A DNA stretch of 64,000 nucleotides from Streptomyces sp. NRRL S-340. Lineage in GTDB: Bacteria > Actinomycetota > Actinomycetes > Streptomycetales > Streptomycetaceae. Shown one piece after another: positions 42,324 through 53,963 of this stretch (the stretch's first letter is position 1; each line of letters opens with the position of its first letter). Under the pieces are notes generated by a model that was not told the DNA's origin, did no database searches, and saw only the letters and a program-made list of their open reading frames with translations. The stretch is taken from the NCBI RefSeq assembly GCF_000720185.1, contig NZ_JOIY01000052.1:49292-113291 (forward strand), in the 5' to 3' direction. The translations under genes and the position numbers were made by a program.

Positions 42324-43010
42324 ATGAACAAGGTCATGACCAGGGCGCAGCGCCGCCCCGGCACCCGCCCGCCCGGACGCCGCGACACCCGCCGCCCCGG
42401 CGGCGCCCCGCCGCGCGCACCGGGCGGCAGCCCGGCACGCATCACGAGCGACGGCCGCCCGCCGGGCTCCCCCCGGGGCTCCGGCCCCGCCCGCACCGGC
42501 CCCACGGACAACCGGCCGCCCACCGCACCGGGCCGCCGTCGCGCCGCGACCGCGGACCCGGCCCGCCCGTACGGCCCATACGGTCCTCCCAGGAGCGGCC
42601 CCGCAGAACCGGGCGGCGCTCAGGGCCGTGCCGCCTCGGCTGTCGCCGCCTCCGCGGCCGCCGCCCCGGCGCCCGCCGCCACCGACCTCTTCGCCGACCG
42701 GCTCCTGGCCGTACTGAGCGGGCAGCGGCCCGTCCACTGGATGCTCCGGCACACGGCGGGAGAGGCGTACGACGAACTCGCCCGCCTCGCCGAACGCGGC
42801 CCGCTGCGGACCCGCGGTGCCCGCCCCGTCGTCCGCGACATCGGCTACTACGAGCCCCGCCCCGGCGCCCTGGAGGTCTTCGCCCGCATCGGCGCGGGCC
42901 GGCAGCTGCGCGCCATGGCGTTCCGCCTGGAACGGGGCAGGGACCGGCGCTGGCGCTGCACGGCGGTGGAGCTGGGAATCCCCCGCGTCCCTCATCCCCA
43001 GGAGGCCTGA
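42324..43010 (+). CDS. Rv3235 family protein
   Basis: A 228-residue protein named for its mycobacterial relative. The first half (about 1-120) is disordered and rich in Arg, Pro, Gly and Ala. The conserved C-terminal domain (about 120-225) has LFADRLLAVLSGQRPVHWMLRHT, a helical ELARLAERG segment, and beta strands around EVFARIGAGRQLRAMAFRLE and RRWRCTAVELG. In actinobacteria this family sits just downstream or next to secA (known), but its role is not established. ATG 42324 has GGGGA upstream. A 15-bp-stem terminator follows. Confidence 0.8.
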   Translation: MNKVMTRAQRRPGTRPPGRRDTRRPGGAPPRAPGGSPARITSDGRPPGSPRGSGPARTGPTDNRPPTAPGRRRAATADPARPYGPYGPPRSGPAEPGGAQGRAASAVAASAAAAPAPAATDLFADRLLAVLSGQRPVHWMLRHTAGEAYDELARLAERGPLRTRGARPVVRDIGYYEPRPGALEVFARIGAGRQLRAMAFRLERGRDRRWRCTAVELGIPRVPHPQEA

Positions 43011-43021
43011 GCTTCGCACGA

Positions 43022-43058
43022 CAGGTGGCCGGCCGGGCGACAGCCGGCCGGCCACCTG
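43022..43058 (+). terminator. Terminator of the Rv3235-like gene
   Basis: A 15-bp perfect stem (43022-43036 with 43044-43058) and a 7-nt loop, 12 nt after the stop codon. Confidence 0.75.
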
Positions 43059-43350
43059 ACCGACCGGCCCGGCCGGCGGACCCGTAACCGGCCCGCCGGT
43101 CACAGAGCCCACCAGGGGGCCCGGCGGCCCCCTCGGCGCCCGTAAGACCGGCCCGGAGCCCGGATCCCCTCCCGGCGAGCGGGACGCCCGCCACCGCACC
43201 ACTGGACCCGCCACCGGACGGCAGGGAAGCCAGACCGCAGAAACACCGAAGGGCCCCCGCCCCGGCTCGCGGGCCGGACGAGGCCGGGCAGACCGAACAA
43301 ACCGGCCGGGCGGAACACAGCTCTGGCAGGCCAGACGGGCCAGGGAGGGC

Positions 43351-43446
43351 AGCTCCGGCAGGGCAGGCGGGCCAGGCGGGGCAGCTCCGGCAGGACCGGC
43401 GGGCCAGGCAGGACAGCTCCGGCAGGGCAGGCGGGCCAAGCAGGGC
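43351..43446. repeat. 32-bp tandem repeat, three units
   Basis: Units start AGCTCCGG at 43351, 43383 and 43415 with an exact 32-bp period and few differences between copies. Confidence 0.85.
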
Positions 43447-43520
43447 AGGACAGGCGGCCCAGGCAGGACAGGACCGGCGGGCCGGGCAGGGGGCGGGCAG
43501 GCGGGCCGGGCAGGGGGCGG

Positions 43521-43564
43521 GCAGGCGGGCAGGCGGGCAGGCGGGCAGGCGGGCAGGCGGGCAG
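43521..43564. repeat. 8-bp G-rich tandem repeat (GCAGGCGG), about 5.5 units
   Basis: Perfect period of 8 bp. G-runs on one strand could fold into unusual DNA structure. Confidence 0.85.
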
Positions 43565-43674
43565 CAGCCTCGTACACCAGGGGCTGAGGTCCCGGCCCGT
43601 GACCAGCCCACTCCCACCCCTAGGAACAGACGCAGTACTCCGAGCCCGTTCTCCCCCCCGGCGCCAACCGGCAC

Positions 43675-43720
43675 ACGCACCGGCAGGGGCCGGGCCCGCA
43701 GCTGGCCCCTGCCGGTGCGT
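43675..43720. terminator. Long hairpin, terminator-like
   Basis: Seventeen perfect base pairs (43675-43691 with 43704-43720) and a 12-nt loop; no adjacent gene end, so function is unclear. Confidence 0.45.
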
Positions 43721-44187
43721 CTGCCGGCCCCTACTGCGGGCCGGCAGACCGTACGGCAGCCCTCGGCCGCCCCTCAGCGGCCGGACGGGACCCGAGCCAG
43801 TGGTGAGCGCCCGGCACCGGCCGGCAGGCCGGTGAACGGCCCAGCAGCCGCGCCCTCGGCCCCTCCCAAGCTTCCGGGGCACCCCAGACTGCCCGGACAG
43901 GCCAGACCGTCCAGACCGCTCAGACCACCGAACGGTCCGGACCGCCTAAACCGCTCGGACCGCCCGGACCCCGAACCGTCCCGACCAGCCGGGCCGCCCG
44001 ACCGGCCAACAGCCGCCTGCCAGCCCCTCAGCCGCCTGCCCGCCCCTCAGCCGAGCCGGCTGCCCGAGCCCGCTCCCAAGCCAAGCCCCCGACCCGAGTC
44101 AAAAGCCCAGCCCCCGACCAACCCCAGACCAAGGCCCACCCCACACCAAGGGGCCGCCGCCGCCCGCCGGAACTGCAGGCCCAAACC

Positions 44188-44222
44188 AAAGGGCCAGGCA
44201 CCTTTCCGGTGCCCGGCCCTTT
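44188..44222 (-). terminator. secA terminator
   Basis: A stem of 15 bp with one mismatch and a 5-nt loop, starting 30 nt after the secA stop on the minus strand and followed by TTTGG TTTGG. Confidence 0.75.
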
Positions 44223-44251
44223 CCCGTGTGCCGCTCCGTCAGGAGCCGCCC

Positions 44252-47068
<2,817 letters not shown>

Positions 47069-47163
47069 GGGGGTTGGTCTCCTTGCCGGTCGGGCCTGGG
47101 ACGGTCGGGTTTCCATTTGGCTTGGCTGAGCAACGGCCATCGTATGCGAGGACCCCGCCCAGC

Positions 47164-47192
47164 CGGGAGTGCCTGCCGCGAGGGCACTCCCG
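47164..47192. promoter_or_regulatory. Hairpin in the divergent secA / GNAT promoter region
   Basis: A 10-bp perfect stem (CGGGAGTGCC with its complement), 9-nt loop, about 100 nt upstream of the secA start. No gene ends here, so it may be an attenuator-like or regulator-binding element rather than a terminator. The rest of the 239-bp gap shows nothing clear. Confidence 0.45.
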
Positions 47193-47307
47193 CACTGCGA
47201 TTCGCGTCGCCTTCAAAGAGGACAACGGACGGCGGGCGCGGATGGTGCCGCCTCCTTCCCGGGAATTGCGCGAATCGTGACCGGGCGCTCACAGAGGGAG
47301 AAAGGCG

Positions 47308-47919
47308 ATGGCGTCACGCGCGGTCGGCGAGCAGAATCGGCCGATGGAACCCGTGACGCTCACCACCGGCCGCCTCGTCCTGCGCACCGTCGGCCCGAAG
47401 GACACCGACGCGGTGTACGCCGCCGCGCAGGACCCCGGCATCCAGCGCTGGACCACCATCCCCTCCCCTTATCTGTACGAGCACGCGCGCGGCTTCACCG
47501 AGCAGATGGTGCCCGACGGCTGGCGCGACGGCTCGATGTTCACCTTCGGGCTCTTCCTGTCCGCACCCGCGCACGACCTCGTGGGCATGCTGGGCATCAC
47601 CCGGCGCTCCCTGGGAGAGGCCGAGATCGGCTTCTGGGCCACGAAGGAGCACCGGGGCCACGGCTACATCACCGAGGCGTCCCGTGCCGCCGCCCACTGG
47701 GCCTTCACCCACCTCGCCGTGGACCGGCTGGAGTGGCGGGCCGAGGTCGGCAACACCGCCTCCCGCGCGGTCGCCGAACGGGCGGGCTTCACCGTCGAAG
47801 GCACCCTGCGCTCCGCCCTGAACAACAAGGGGGTGCGACGGGACTGCTGGGTGGGCTCCCTGCTCCCCTCCGACCTGGAGCTGGCCTCCACGGCCCCCTA
47901 CCTGCCCGCCCGCTCCTAG
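47308..47919 (+). CDS. GNAT family N-acetyltransferase (RimJ/RimL-like)
   Basis: Acetyl-CoA-dependent N-acetyltransferase of 203 residues. The order of motifs fits the RimJ/RimL branch: LTTGRLVLRTVGPKDTDAVY, AEIGFWATKEHRGHGYITEA (acetyl-CoA pyrophosphate loop HRGHGY), and the C-terminal VEWRAEVGNTASRAVAERAGF-type helix-strand (LEWRAEVGNTASRAVAE, GFTVEGTLR). ATG 47308 has GAGGGAGAAAGG just upstream; an in-frame ATG at 47344 (MEPVTLTTG) would trim 12 residues. The substrate, protein or antibiotic, is not predictable. Confidence 0.88.
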   Translation: MASRAVGEQNRPMEPVTLTTGRLVLRTVGPKDTDAVYAAAQDPGIQRWTTIPSPYLYEHARGFTEQMVPDGWRDGSMFTFGLFLSAPAHDLVGMLGITRRSLGEAEIGFWATKEHRGHGYITEASRAAAHWAFTHLAVDRLEWRAEVGNTASRAVAERAGFTVEGTLRSALNNKGVRRDCWVGSLLPSDLELASTAPYLPARS

Positions 47920-47968
47920 GCCCTGTCGTCGAACCCCCAGGTCGGGCCGTGCTGTCAGTGCCGGCCTC

Positions 47969-47974
47969 TATCGT
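47969..47974 (+). promoter_or_regulatory. -10-like hexamer for the YcaQ-like gene
   Basis: TATCGT ends 7 nt before ATG 47982; no ribosome-binding site, so a leaderless mRNA is likely. Confidence 0.4.
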
Positions 47975-47981
47975 GCCGACC

Positions 47982-49169
47982 ATGACGACCGTCCCGCGCC
48001 CCACCACCGACCTGTCGGCGGACGAAGCCCGCCGCATCGCCCTGCGTGCCCAAGGCCTCCTCGGCGCCCCCGACCGCAGGTCCGGTGTGCGCGGCCTGCT
48101 GCGCCACCTCGGCGCGGTCCAGCTGGACACCATCTCGGTCCTCGCCCGCTCGCACGAACTCATCCCCTACGCCCGTCTCGGCGCGGTCGGCCGCCACAGC
48201 GTCGAGCAGGCCTACTGGAGCGGCACGCACGCCTTCGAGTACTGGTCGCACGCCGCCTGCATCCTGCCCATCGAGGAGTGGCCCCACTTCGCCTTCCGCC
48301 GCCGCGCCTACCGCAACCGCCCGCACTGGAACCACCAGCTCCCCGAGGGCACCTACGACCAGGTGATCAAGCAGCTGACCACCGAAGGCCCGCTGACGGC
48401 GACGGAGTTGGGCGGCGCCAAGCGGACCAGCGAGTGGTGGGACTGGTCCGGGACCAAGGTCGCCGTCGAGCGCGCCCTGATGTACGGGGAGGTGGTCTGC
48501 GTCGAGCGCCGCGGCTGGAAGCGGGTGTACGACCTGGCCGAGCGCGCCGTCCCCCCGTCGCTGCTGCACGACGAGCTGGACGACGCCGAGTGCCTGCGCC
48601 GCCTGGTCCGGCTGGCGGGCCAGTCACTCGGCGTGGGGACCCGCGCGGACATCGCCGATTACCACCGCCTCAAGGGCGAGCAGGTCGATGCGGTGATCGC
48701 CGACTCCGGGCTGGTCCCGGTCACCGTGGAGGGCTGGGGGAAGCCCGCCTGGGCGGACCCGGCGGCCCTGGAGACGGTCCCGCGCGGACGCCACCGCACC
48801 ACGCTGCTGTCCCCGTTCGACTCCCTGATCTGGGACCGGGCACGCACCGAGCGGATCTTCGGCTTCACCCACCGCCTGGAGGCCTACGTCCCCAGGCCCA
48901 AGCGGATCCACGGCTACTTCGCGATGCCGGTGCTGGCGGGCGGCCGGCTGGTCGGCCGGGTGGACCCGGCCCGGCAGGGGAGCACGCTGGTGGCCAAACA
49001 GGTCACCCTGAAGAGTGCGAAGGCGGTCCCGGCGGTGGCCCAGGCCCTGGCCGAGGCGGCGAGCTGGGTGGAGGCCACGGACGTGCGGGTGGAACGCGTC
49101 GAGCCCGCGGGACTGCGCGATGCGCTCACCCGGGAGGTGAGCGGGGCGCCGGCCGCCACACCGCGCTGA
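47982..49169 (+). CDS. Winged-helix DNA glycosylase of the YcaQ/AlkX (HTH_42) family
   Basis: A 395-residue protein of the AlkZ/YcaQ superfamily, bacterial glycosylases that unhook interstrand crosslinks and remove bulky alkyl-purines (family knowledge). Three winged-helix-like regions can be traced. The catalytic signature QxD is at Q47-L48-D49 in LGAVQLDTISVL, which places it with the broad-specificity YcaQ/AlkX branch rather than the antibiotic self-resistance AlkZ (QxQ) branch. Other family marks are HELIPYARLG, EYWSHAACILP, and the C-terminal LLSPFDSLIWDRARTERIFGF. Stands alone, convergent with a response regulator; stop codons of both lie in one palindrome. Confidence 0.88.
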   Translation: MTTVPRPTTDLSADEARRIALRAQGLLGAPDRRSGVRGLLRHLGAVQLDTISVLARSHELIPYARLGAVGRHSVEQAYWSGTHAFEYWSHAACILPIEEWPHFAFRRRAYRNRPHWNHQLPEGTYDQVIKQLTTEGPLTATELGGAKRTSEWWDWSGTKVAVERALMYGEVVCVERRGWKRVYDLAERAVPPSLLHDELDDAECLRRLVRLAGQSLGVGTRADIADYHRLKGEQVDAVIADSGLVPVTVEGWGKPAWADPAALETVPRGRHRTTLLSPFDSLIWDRARTERIFGFTHRLEAYVPRPKRIHGYFAMPVLAGGRLVGRVDPARQGSTLVAKQVTLKSAKAVPAVAQALAEAASWVEATDVRVERVEPAGLRDALTREVSGAPAATPR

Positions 49170-49181
49170 GCCGGCTCAGCG
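49164..49181. terminator. Palindrome holding both stop codons of convergent genes
   Basis: CGCTGAGCCGGCTCAGCG is a perfect 18-bp palindrome. It contains the TGA stops of the YcaQ-like gene (49167-49169) and, on the other strand, of the response regulator (49176-49178). A likely short bidirectional terminator. Confidence 0.5.
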
Positions 49182-49922
49182 GATCTCGAGGATCTTCTCC
49201 CGCATCGCGTACACCACCGCTTCCATCCTGGAGTGCAGTTGCAGCTTCTCCAGGATGTTGCGGACGTGGTTCTTCACGGTGTTCTCGGAGATGAACAACT
49301 CCTTGGCGATGTCCCGGTTGTTCATGCCCGTGGCGACGAGCTTGAGGACCTCCAGCTCCCGGTCGGTCAGCCGGGGGGCGGGAACCAGGCGGCGCTCGTC
49401 GGTGCGCTGGATCATCGACTTGAACTCGGTGAGCAGCTTCGAGGCCATGGAGGGGCTGATCTGCGACTGGCCGTCGGCCACGGCCCGGATGGCGGTGGAG
49501 ACCTCGTCCGTGGAGATCTCCTTGAGGAGGTAGCCGGTCGCCCCCGCCTTGATCGCGTCGTAGAGGTCGGCCTCCTCGTCGCTGATCGTCAGCATGATGA
49601 TCTTCGCGCTGGGGGCGACCTCCTTGATGGAGGTGCACGCCTCGATGCCGCCGCGCCGGGGCATCCGTACGTCCATCAGCACGATGTCGGGCAGCAGGTC
49701 GGCGGCCTTGTCCACGGCCTCGGCGCCGTCTCCGGCCTCGCCGACGACCTGGATGTCCTCCTCGGCGGCGAGCACGATCTCCAGGCCGCGGCGGAAGAGG
49801 GCGTGGTCGTCCACGACCAGGACTCTGATCGGCTCCGCGCGGGTCACGCCCGCGTCCGGGCCCATGCCGGTGACACCGTGGCCGACGTCAGGGTCCCGCA
49901 ACGGGCCGAAGCTGTCCATCAT
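49176..49922 (-). CDS. NarL/FixJ-type response regulator, orphan
   Basis: A 248-residue two-component output protein. A short Gly/Asp-rich leader precedes the receiver domain (about 31-150): acidic pair D38/D39, phosphoacceptor D84 in VLMDVRMP, Thr switch MLTISD, and Lys in YLLKEIS. The C-terminal LuxR HTH (about 180-245) has LTDRELEVLKLVATGMNNRDIAKELF and SENTVKNHVRNILEKL. ATG 49922 has GGGAGGAA upstream. No histidine kinase gene is adjacent, so it is orphan. It lies directly downstream of hpf in the same direction, so it may be linked to ribosome hibernation control (inference). Confidence 0.9.
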   Translation of the reverse strand: MMDSFGPLRDPDVGHGVTGMGPDAGVTRAEPIRVLVVDDHALFRRGLEIVLAAEEDIQVVGEAGDGAEAVDKAADLLPDIVLMDVRMPRRGGIEACTSIKEVAPSAKIIMLTISDEEADLYDAIKAGATGYLLKEISTDEVSTAIRAVADGQSQISPSMASKLLTEFKSMIQRTDERRLVPAPRLTDRELEVLKLVATGMNNRDIAKELFISENTVKNHVRNILEKLQLHSRMEAVVYAMREKILEIR

Positions 49923-50139
49923 CGTTGTTCCTCCCCCTCTGAGGCTGTGGCCCGGCGTGCGGTGACGAGGCCAACCCGAGGCAACGGCCCAGCCGTTGGG
50001 CCGTTGCGGCCATGATTCCATGTCCGGCCGCCACCGAGGTGACCAAGCGGTGCGCGAAGGGGTCGCACACCGGTGCCCCCGGGGGCGCACCCGCGCACTC
50101 CAGGGGCACCGGCTCGGCCACCGGCCGCCGGGCGGGCCG

Positions 50140-50829
50140 TCAGCCGCCCAGGGTGCCGCCCGCCTCGGGAGAGTGCTCCTGGGTCACCATCGTGTCCGTC
50201 CGGAGGTGGATCACGCCGTAGTCGTAGGCGTGCCGCCGGTAGACGACGCTGGGTTCCTTGGTCTCGGAGTCCACGAACAGGTAGAAGTCGTGCCCGACCA
50301 GCTCCATCTCGTAGAGAGCCTGGTCGAGGGTCATCGGAGAGGCGACGTGGGTCTTCTCGCGGACGACGAGGGGGCCGTCCCCCTGCACCTCCAGCGAGCC
50401 GACCTTCTTCGTGGGCACCTGGCCCGCTTCCTCCGCGGCGGTCAGCCCGTTGCCGTTCAGCGTGGCGGCGCCCGGGACGTGGTCGGGAACCTCGGCCGCC
50501 GAGATGCGGCGCGCGCCCCGGCGCGAGAATCGCTTGTCGTGCTGCTTGCGCAGCCGGGCCCCCAGCTTCTCCGCGGCGAGGTCGAGTGCCGCGTACGGAT
50601 CGCTGGCCGCTGCCTCCGCCCGGATCACCGGACCGCGGGAACGGAGCGTGATCTCCACTCGGTCGCAGCGGTCGGCCTGCCGGGGGTTGGGCTCCTTGGA
50701 CACCTCGACGTCGAGGCTGATCACCTTGCCGTCGAGCTTCTGGATCTTCTCCAGGTTCAGCTTCTCGGCCACGTGCTTGCGGAACCGCTCGGGCACCTCT
50801 GTCTTGCGGCCCTTGACGACGATGTCCAC
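50140..50829 (-). CDS. hpf: Ribosome hibernation promoting factor, long form
   Basis: Binds the 30S subunit, shuts the mRNA/tRNA channels and forms 100S ribosome dimers during stress or stationary phase (family knowledge). The 229 residues have the N-terminal YfiA domain (about 1-105; VDIVVKGRKTEVPERFRKHV) with its RNA-contacting basic patch, a variable linker, and the C-terminal dimerisation domain (about 165-225; SPMTLDQALYEMELVGHDFYLF). The long form is therefore complete. GTG 50829 has GGAG 6 nt upstream. Stress-sigma control is expected but no promoter was recognised. Confidence 0.94.
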   Translation of the reverse strand: MDIVVKGRKTEVPERFRKHVAEKLNLEKIQKLDGKVISLDVEVSKEPNPRQADRCDRVEITLRSRGPVIRAEAAASDPYAALDLAAEKLGARLRKQHDKRFSRRGARRISAAEVPDHVPGAATLNGNGLTAAEEAGQVPTKKVGSLEVQGDGPLVVREKTHVASPMTLDQALYEMELVGHDFYLFVDSETKEPSVVYRRHAYDYGVIHLRTDTMVTQEHSPEAGGTLGG

Positions 50830-51150
50830 GCAGAACTCCGTTCCCGGATCGCTCCGCTTCGGCGGCGGAGCATCTCCCTTTCGCACCCGGTTCCGGTCAG
50901 TCCGGAACCTCGGACTCGGTGACGTCCACCTCCCCTTCCCCGCGGGCGAGATCTCCACCCTGCCGGCACGGAGATTGCGTAAAACCTGCAAACCCGCGGC
51001 ACGGCATTCGGTTATGACGGGAACGGCCTGCACCTTTCCCTCACCACCCGAACATATCTCGCCAGGCGGGACGGCGTCACCCTCTACCGCGGCGTACCTC
51101 CGTCCAGGTGAATTATCTCCCTCATTACCTGCAACGACGCATGTCCACTG
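50830..51150. other. Intergenic region between comF-like gene and hpf
   Basis: About 320 bp, the hpf promoter region. The frame of hpf stays open upstream but lacks a family match. No stress-sigma consensus could be identified with confidence. Confidence 0.5.
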
Positions 51151-51963
51151 TCAGTTCCGGTTCATTTCGAAGGAATCCGGAGAAGCGGCGACGACGGCCG
51201 CACCGATCACGTCACCTGCACCAGCGGCACCCGCCAATTCCCCTGTGCCGTACACCGGGTTCCCCTCCTTCCGCCGTGATACCGGCTTTCGTTCCCCCAT
51301 CCCTTCCCGGACCCGCGCCTCGTACACGGCCGACCTCACCGCACGCGCCGCCTCCGCCAGGGAGGCCCCCGTCGTCATGAGGTCGTCGACCAGCACGACG
51401 GGCCCCTCCCGCAGCAACCGCGCACCGCCCGCGGGCACCTGGAGCGCACCGGCCAGGTTCTCCAGCCGCTGCCGGGAACCCAGCGTCGACTGGTCCGCCA
51501 CGGCCCGCCGCTGCCGCAGCACGGCCAGGGCCCGGGCCGGCAGGCCCGACCGGCGCAGCTCATCGGCCGCCGCGAGCGCGATCCGCCGCACCGGATCGTG
51601 CCCCCTGGCCCGCACGGCGCCGCGGGCCGACGGCACGGGCACCAGCAGCACCGGACCCGCCGCACCCCCGTGCGGCAGCCCTGCCCGCACAGCGCCCGCC
51701 AGTGCTGTTCCCAGCGGTCCGGCGAGGGCCAGCGCGCCGCGCTCCTTGTGGGCGAGGAGCGCCGCCCTGACCTCGTCGGCGTACCAGGCCGCCGCGTGCA
51801 CGGCCGGCAGGCCGGGCGGCTCCGGCACCGGACGCACCCGGCGTGGTGCGGCCCCGCCGAGGACGGCACGGCACCGGGGGCAGAGCACCGTGCGCGGTCT
51901 GCCGCAGCCTCCGCACTCGGCCGGCAGGACCAGGTCGGTGAAGTCCTGCCACCATCCGCGCAT
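51151..51963 (-). CDS. ComF family protein / phosphoribosyltransferase
   Basis: Cytoplasmic protein of 270 residues. The N-terminus has a four-Cys zinc knuckle (CGGCGRPRTVLCPRC, about 15-31). The C-terminal half is a type I phosphoribosyltransferase fold with HDPVRRIA, the PRPP loop VVLVDDLMTTGASL and a TTGAS motif. In competent bacteria ComF works in DNA uptake; in Streptomyces a purine or other phosphoribosyl transfer role is equally possible. ATG 51963 gives the family start MRGWWQDFTDLVLP. Same orientation as hpf and lpqB. Confidence 0.88.
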   Translation of the reverse strand: MRGWWQDFTDLVLPAECGGCGRPRTVLCPRCRAVLGGAAPRRVRPVPEPPGLPAVHAAAWYADEVRAALLAHKERGALALAGPLGTALAGAVRAGLPHGGAAGPVLLVPVPSARGAVRARGHDPVRRIALAAADELRRSGLPARALAVLRQRRAVADQSTLGSRQRLENLAGALQVPAGGARLLREGPVVLVDDLMTTGASLAEAARAVRSAVYEARVREGMGERKPVSRRKEGNPVYGTGELAGAAGAGDVIGAAVVAASPDSFEMNRN

Positions 51964-52121
51964 GACTCCACTGTGCCGACGCCCCGCCGCCCCCGCCACC
52001 CCTGTGGACAACGGACCGCGGCCCCCTGTGGACAACTCGGCCCACGACGCTCAGAGCCTCACCCGTACGAGCCGACGAGCGCACGGGCGGAGCGGGAGGC
52101 GACAGGCCCGGAAGCCGTGAC

Positions 52122-53963
52122 TCACCCGGGATAGACGGGCGCCGCCCCCTCCTTGACCACCTTCTGCCACTGGGCCACGGACGACATCCGCACGAGCCCG
52201 TCCGCCTCCGAGTACGCCACCAGCGGCAGCCGCTCGTCCTCGGACGCGGCGATCGACTTCACCCCGGTGAGCGCGGCGGGCGCCGGAACGTCCGGCGTCG
52301 AGCCGTCGACCTGGACGTACCGCATCGTCTGCACGCCCCCCTGCTCGCGTCCGGCGACCACCAGCCGGCTGTCACCCGCCCACGACATGGCGGTGACGTC
52401 CTCCATGTCGGGCGCGGCCGGGCGCAGCCCGAGCACGGACACCGCGGGCCGCTCCCCGCTCCTGCCGTCCCGTTCGATCCGCCCGACGAGCAGGGACTCG
52501 GTGCCGTCCTTGTGCTGCACGAGCAGCGCGACACGCACGCCGTCGGCGGCCACCCGCACCGCGTCGACGCGCCCGTCCAGACCGGGCACCGTCACCTCGA
52601 CCGGCCGGCCCTTCCCCTGCTCCAGCACCATCAGCCGCGGCCGGGCCGGATCCCGGTCGGCCACCCACAGGTCGCCCCGCGCGTCCCAGCTCGGCGCCGT
52701 CAGCCGGTCGTCCTCGGTCTTGCCGTCGCTGCGCAGCACCGCGTTCCCGAGCGTTCCCCCTTGCACCAGCGACCCGACGTACAGGTCCTTGCGGTCGTTG
52801 CTCACGCCCGCGGCGGTGCGCTCGTCCCACGCCACCGCGGCCGAGCTGAGCCGCTGCAGGCCCTCGCCCAGGCCGCCCGGCACGGGCTCCACGCTCGTCC
52901 CGGCGGTGCCGCCGAGGATCCGCACCAGCCTGCGCTTGTCGTCGAGGAAGTACAGGTACTCGGGCCGCTTGACGGGCCCGCGGGTGGCAACCGTGCGCGC
53001 CCGGTCCGCGCCGAGCGTGCACAGCGTGCTGCCGTCGGCCCGCTGCAACGCCACCGTCTCCACGGTCGGCGTCAGGTTCTGCACCGTGAACAGCACCTGG
53101 GCGGCCATCTCCCAGCACCGCTCGCTGCCCACCCCGGACGCCTTCTCGTTCAGCGGCACCGTCAGTCTGTTCTGGTCGTCGGGCGCCAGCGCGGTCACGT
53201 CCCGGCGCAGCGCCGTCCCGGTCGGGAAGCTCGACCTGACCACCCGGTCCAGCCACCGCGTCGGCCCGCTGATGACCGAGCGGACCACCCGCGTCATGGC
53301 GTCGACCCGCTGCCGTACGTACACCGGGTCGGCGACCGCCGTCGCCGGCCTGCCGGCCCCGCCCGCCGTGTCGGAAGCGAAGTAGTACTTGTTGACGGGC
53401 AGGTAGTTGCGCTGGAAGTCGGAGCGGCCCATGAGGACGCCCTGCGGCGGCGTGTCGATGCGCCACTGCCCGGACTTCTTGTCGCGCGCCAGGTGCACCG
53501 ACTGGCTGTAGCGGCCGTCGAGCGGCGTGTACGACTGCTGCTCGTCCACCCGTGCGACCTTGCTGCCGGTCAGCGTGAAGGCGTAGTCGCCGCTGTCCTC
53601 GTGCGCGGTGGCACGGTCGACCTCGATGTCCCACCCGTCGGCGAGCACGGTCGTGGACGACTCCGGCCGCCACTGCCGGGAGGCGGTCGGCGTCAGATAC
53701 TGGCGGGCCGTGGCGTACTGCGGGTCGTCGCTGGTCAGCGCCTCCAGGAAACCCTGCACGATCTCCGCGGGCGGGGCGTTCTCCCGGGGCGGCATGGCGA
53801 ACACCCGTACCTCGGTGTCCTGCCGGGGTGTGGACTCCACATCCCGCAGGTCCCCGCTGTCGGGCATCGAGGCGCACCCCGCCAGCAGCAGGATCCCCCA
53901 GGCGGCGCAGGCCACCGCGCGCATCGGCCGACGCCGCGCGCCCCCCTCGCGGTCAGCGCCCAC
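52122..53963 (-). CDS. lpqB: Lipoprotein LpqB, MtrB partner
   Basis: Extracytoplasmic lipoprotein that interacts with the sensor kinase MtrB in actinobacteria (family knowledge). The 613 residues start at GTG with GGGAGG 6 nt upstream. The signal ends in the lipobox LLAGC with lipidated C30. A GerMN-type domain follows (roughly 190-330; RVVRSVISGPTRWL), then a beta-propeller-like C-terminal half. Its start overlaps the mtrB 3' end by 11 bp, so translation is coupled. It is the last of the mtrA-mtrB-lpqB operon. Confidence 0.94.
   Translation of the reverse strand: MGADREGGARRRPMRAVACAAWGILLLAGCASMPDSGDLRDVESTPRQDTEVRVFAMPPRENAPPAEIVQGFLEALTSDDPQYATARQYLTPTASRQWRPESSTTVLADGWDIEVDRATAHEDSGDYAFTLTGSKVARVDEQQSYTPLDGRYSQSVHLARDKKSGQWRIDTPPQGVLMGRSDFQRNYLPVNKYYFASDTAGGAGRPATAVADPVYVRQRVDAMTRVVRSVISGPTRWLDRVVRSSFPTGTALRRDVTALAPDDQNRLTVPLNEKASGVGSERCWEMAAQVLFTVQNLTPTVETVALQRADGSTLCTLGADRARTVATRGPVKRPEYLYFLDDKRRLVRILGGTAGTSVEPVPGGLGEGLQRLSSAAVAWDERTAAGVSNDRKDLYVGSLVQGGTLGNAVLRSDGKTEDDRLTAPSWDARGDLWVADRDPARPRLMVLEQGKGRPVEVTVPGLDGRVDAVRVAADGVRVALLVQHKDGTESLLVGRIERDGRSGERPAVSVLGLRPAAPDMEDVTAMSWAGDSRLVVAGREQGGVQTMRYVQVDGSTPDVPAPAALTGVKSIAASEDERLPLVAYSEADGLVRMSSVAQWQKVVKEGAAPVYPG

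Larger units (their letters stand above)
43059..44187. other. Long low-complexity intergenic region upstream of secA's 3' end
   Basis: About 1.1 kb without a supported gene. Reading frames run through it on the minus strand but give only Pro/Cys/Leu/Arg low-complexity protein. It holds the minisatellites at 43351-43446 and 43521-43564, a 17-bp-stem hairpin at 43675-43720 (perfect complement, 12-nt loop), and strongly purine/pyrimidine-biased Pro-rich-like repeats at 43860-44160. Confidence 0.6.

Noticed and set aside
41946..43577. 543-codon minus-strand frame through the repeat region
   Set aside because: Low-complexity Pro/Cys/Leu/Ala protein produced by minisatellites, running antisense to the Rv3235-like gene; no recognisable domain.
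43675..43720. tRNA or small RNA gene at the long hairpin
   Set aside because: A simple 17-bp stem without cloverleaf or conserved tRNA bases.
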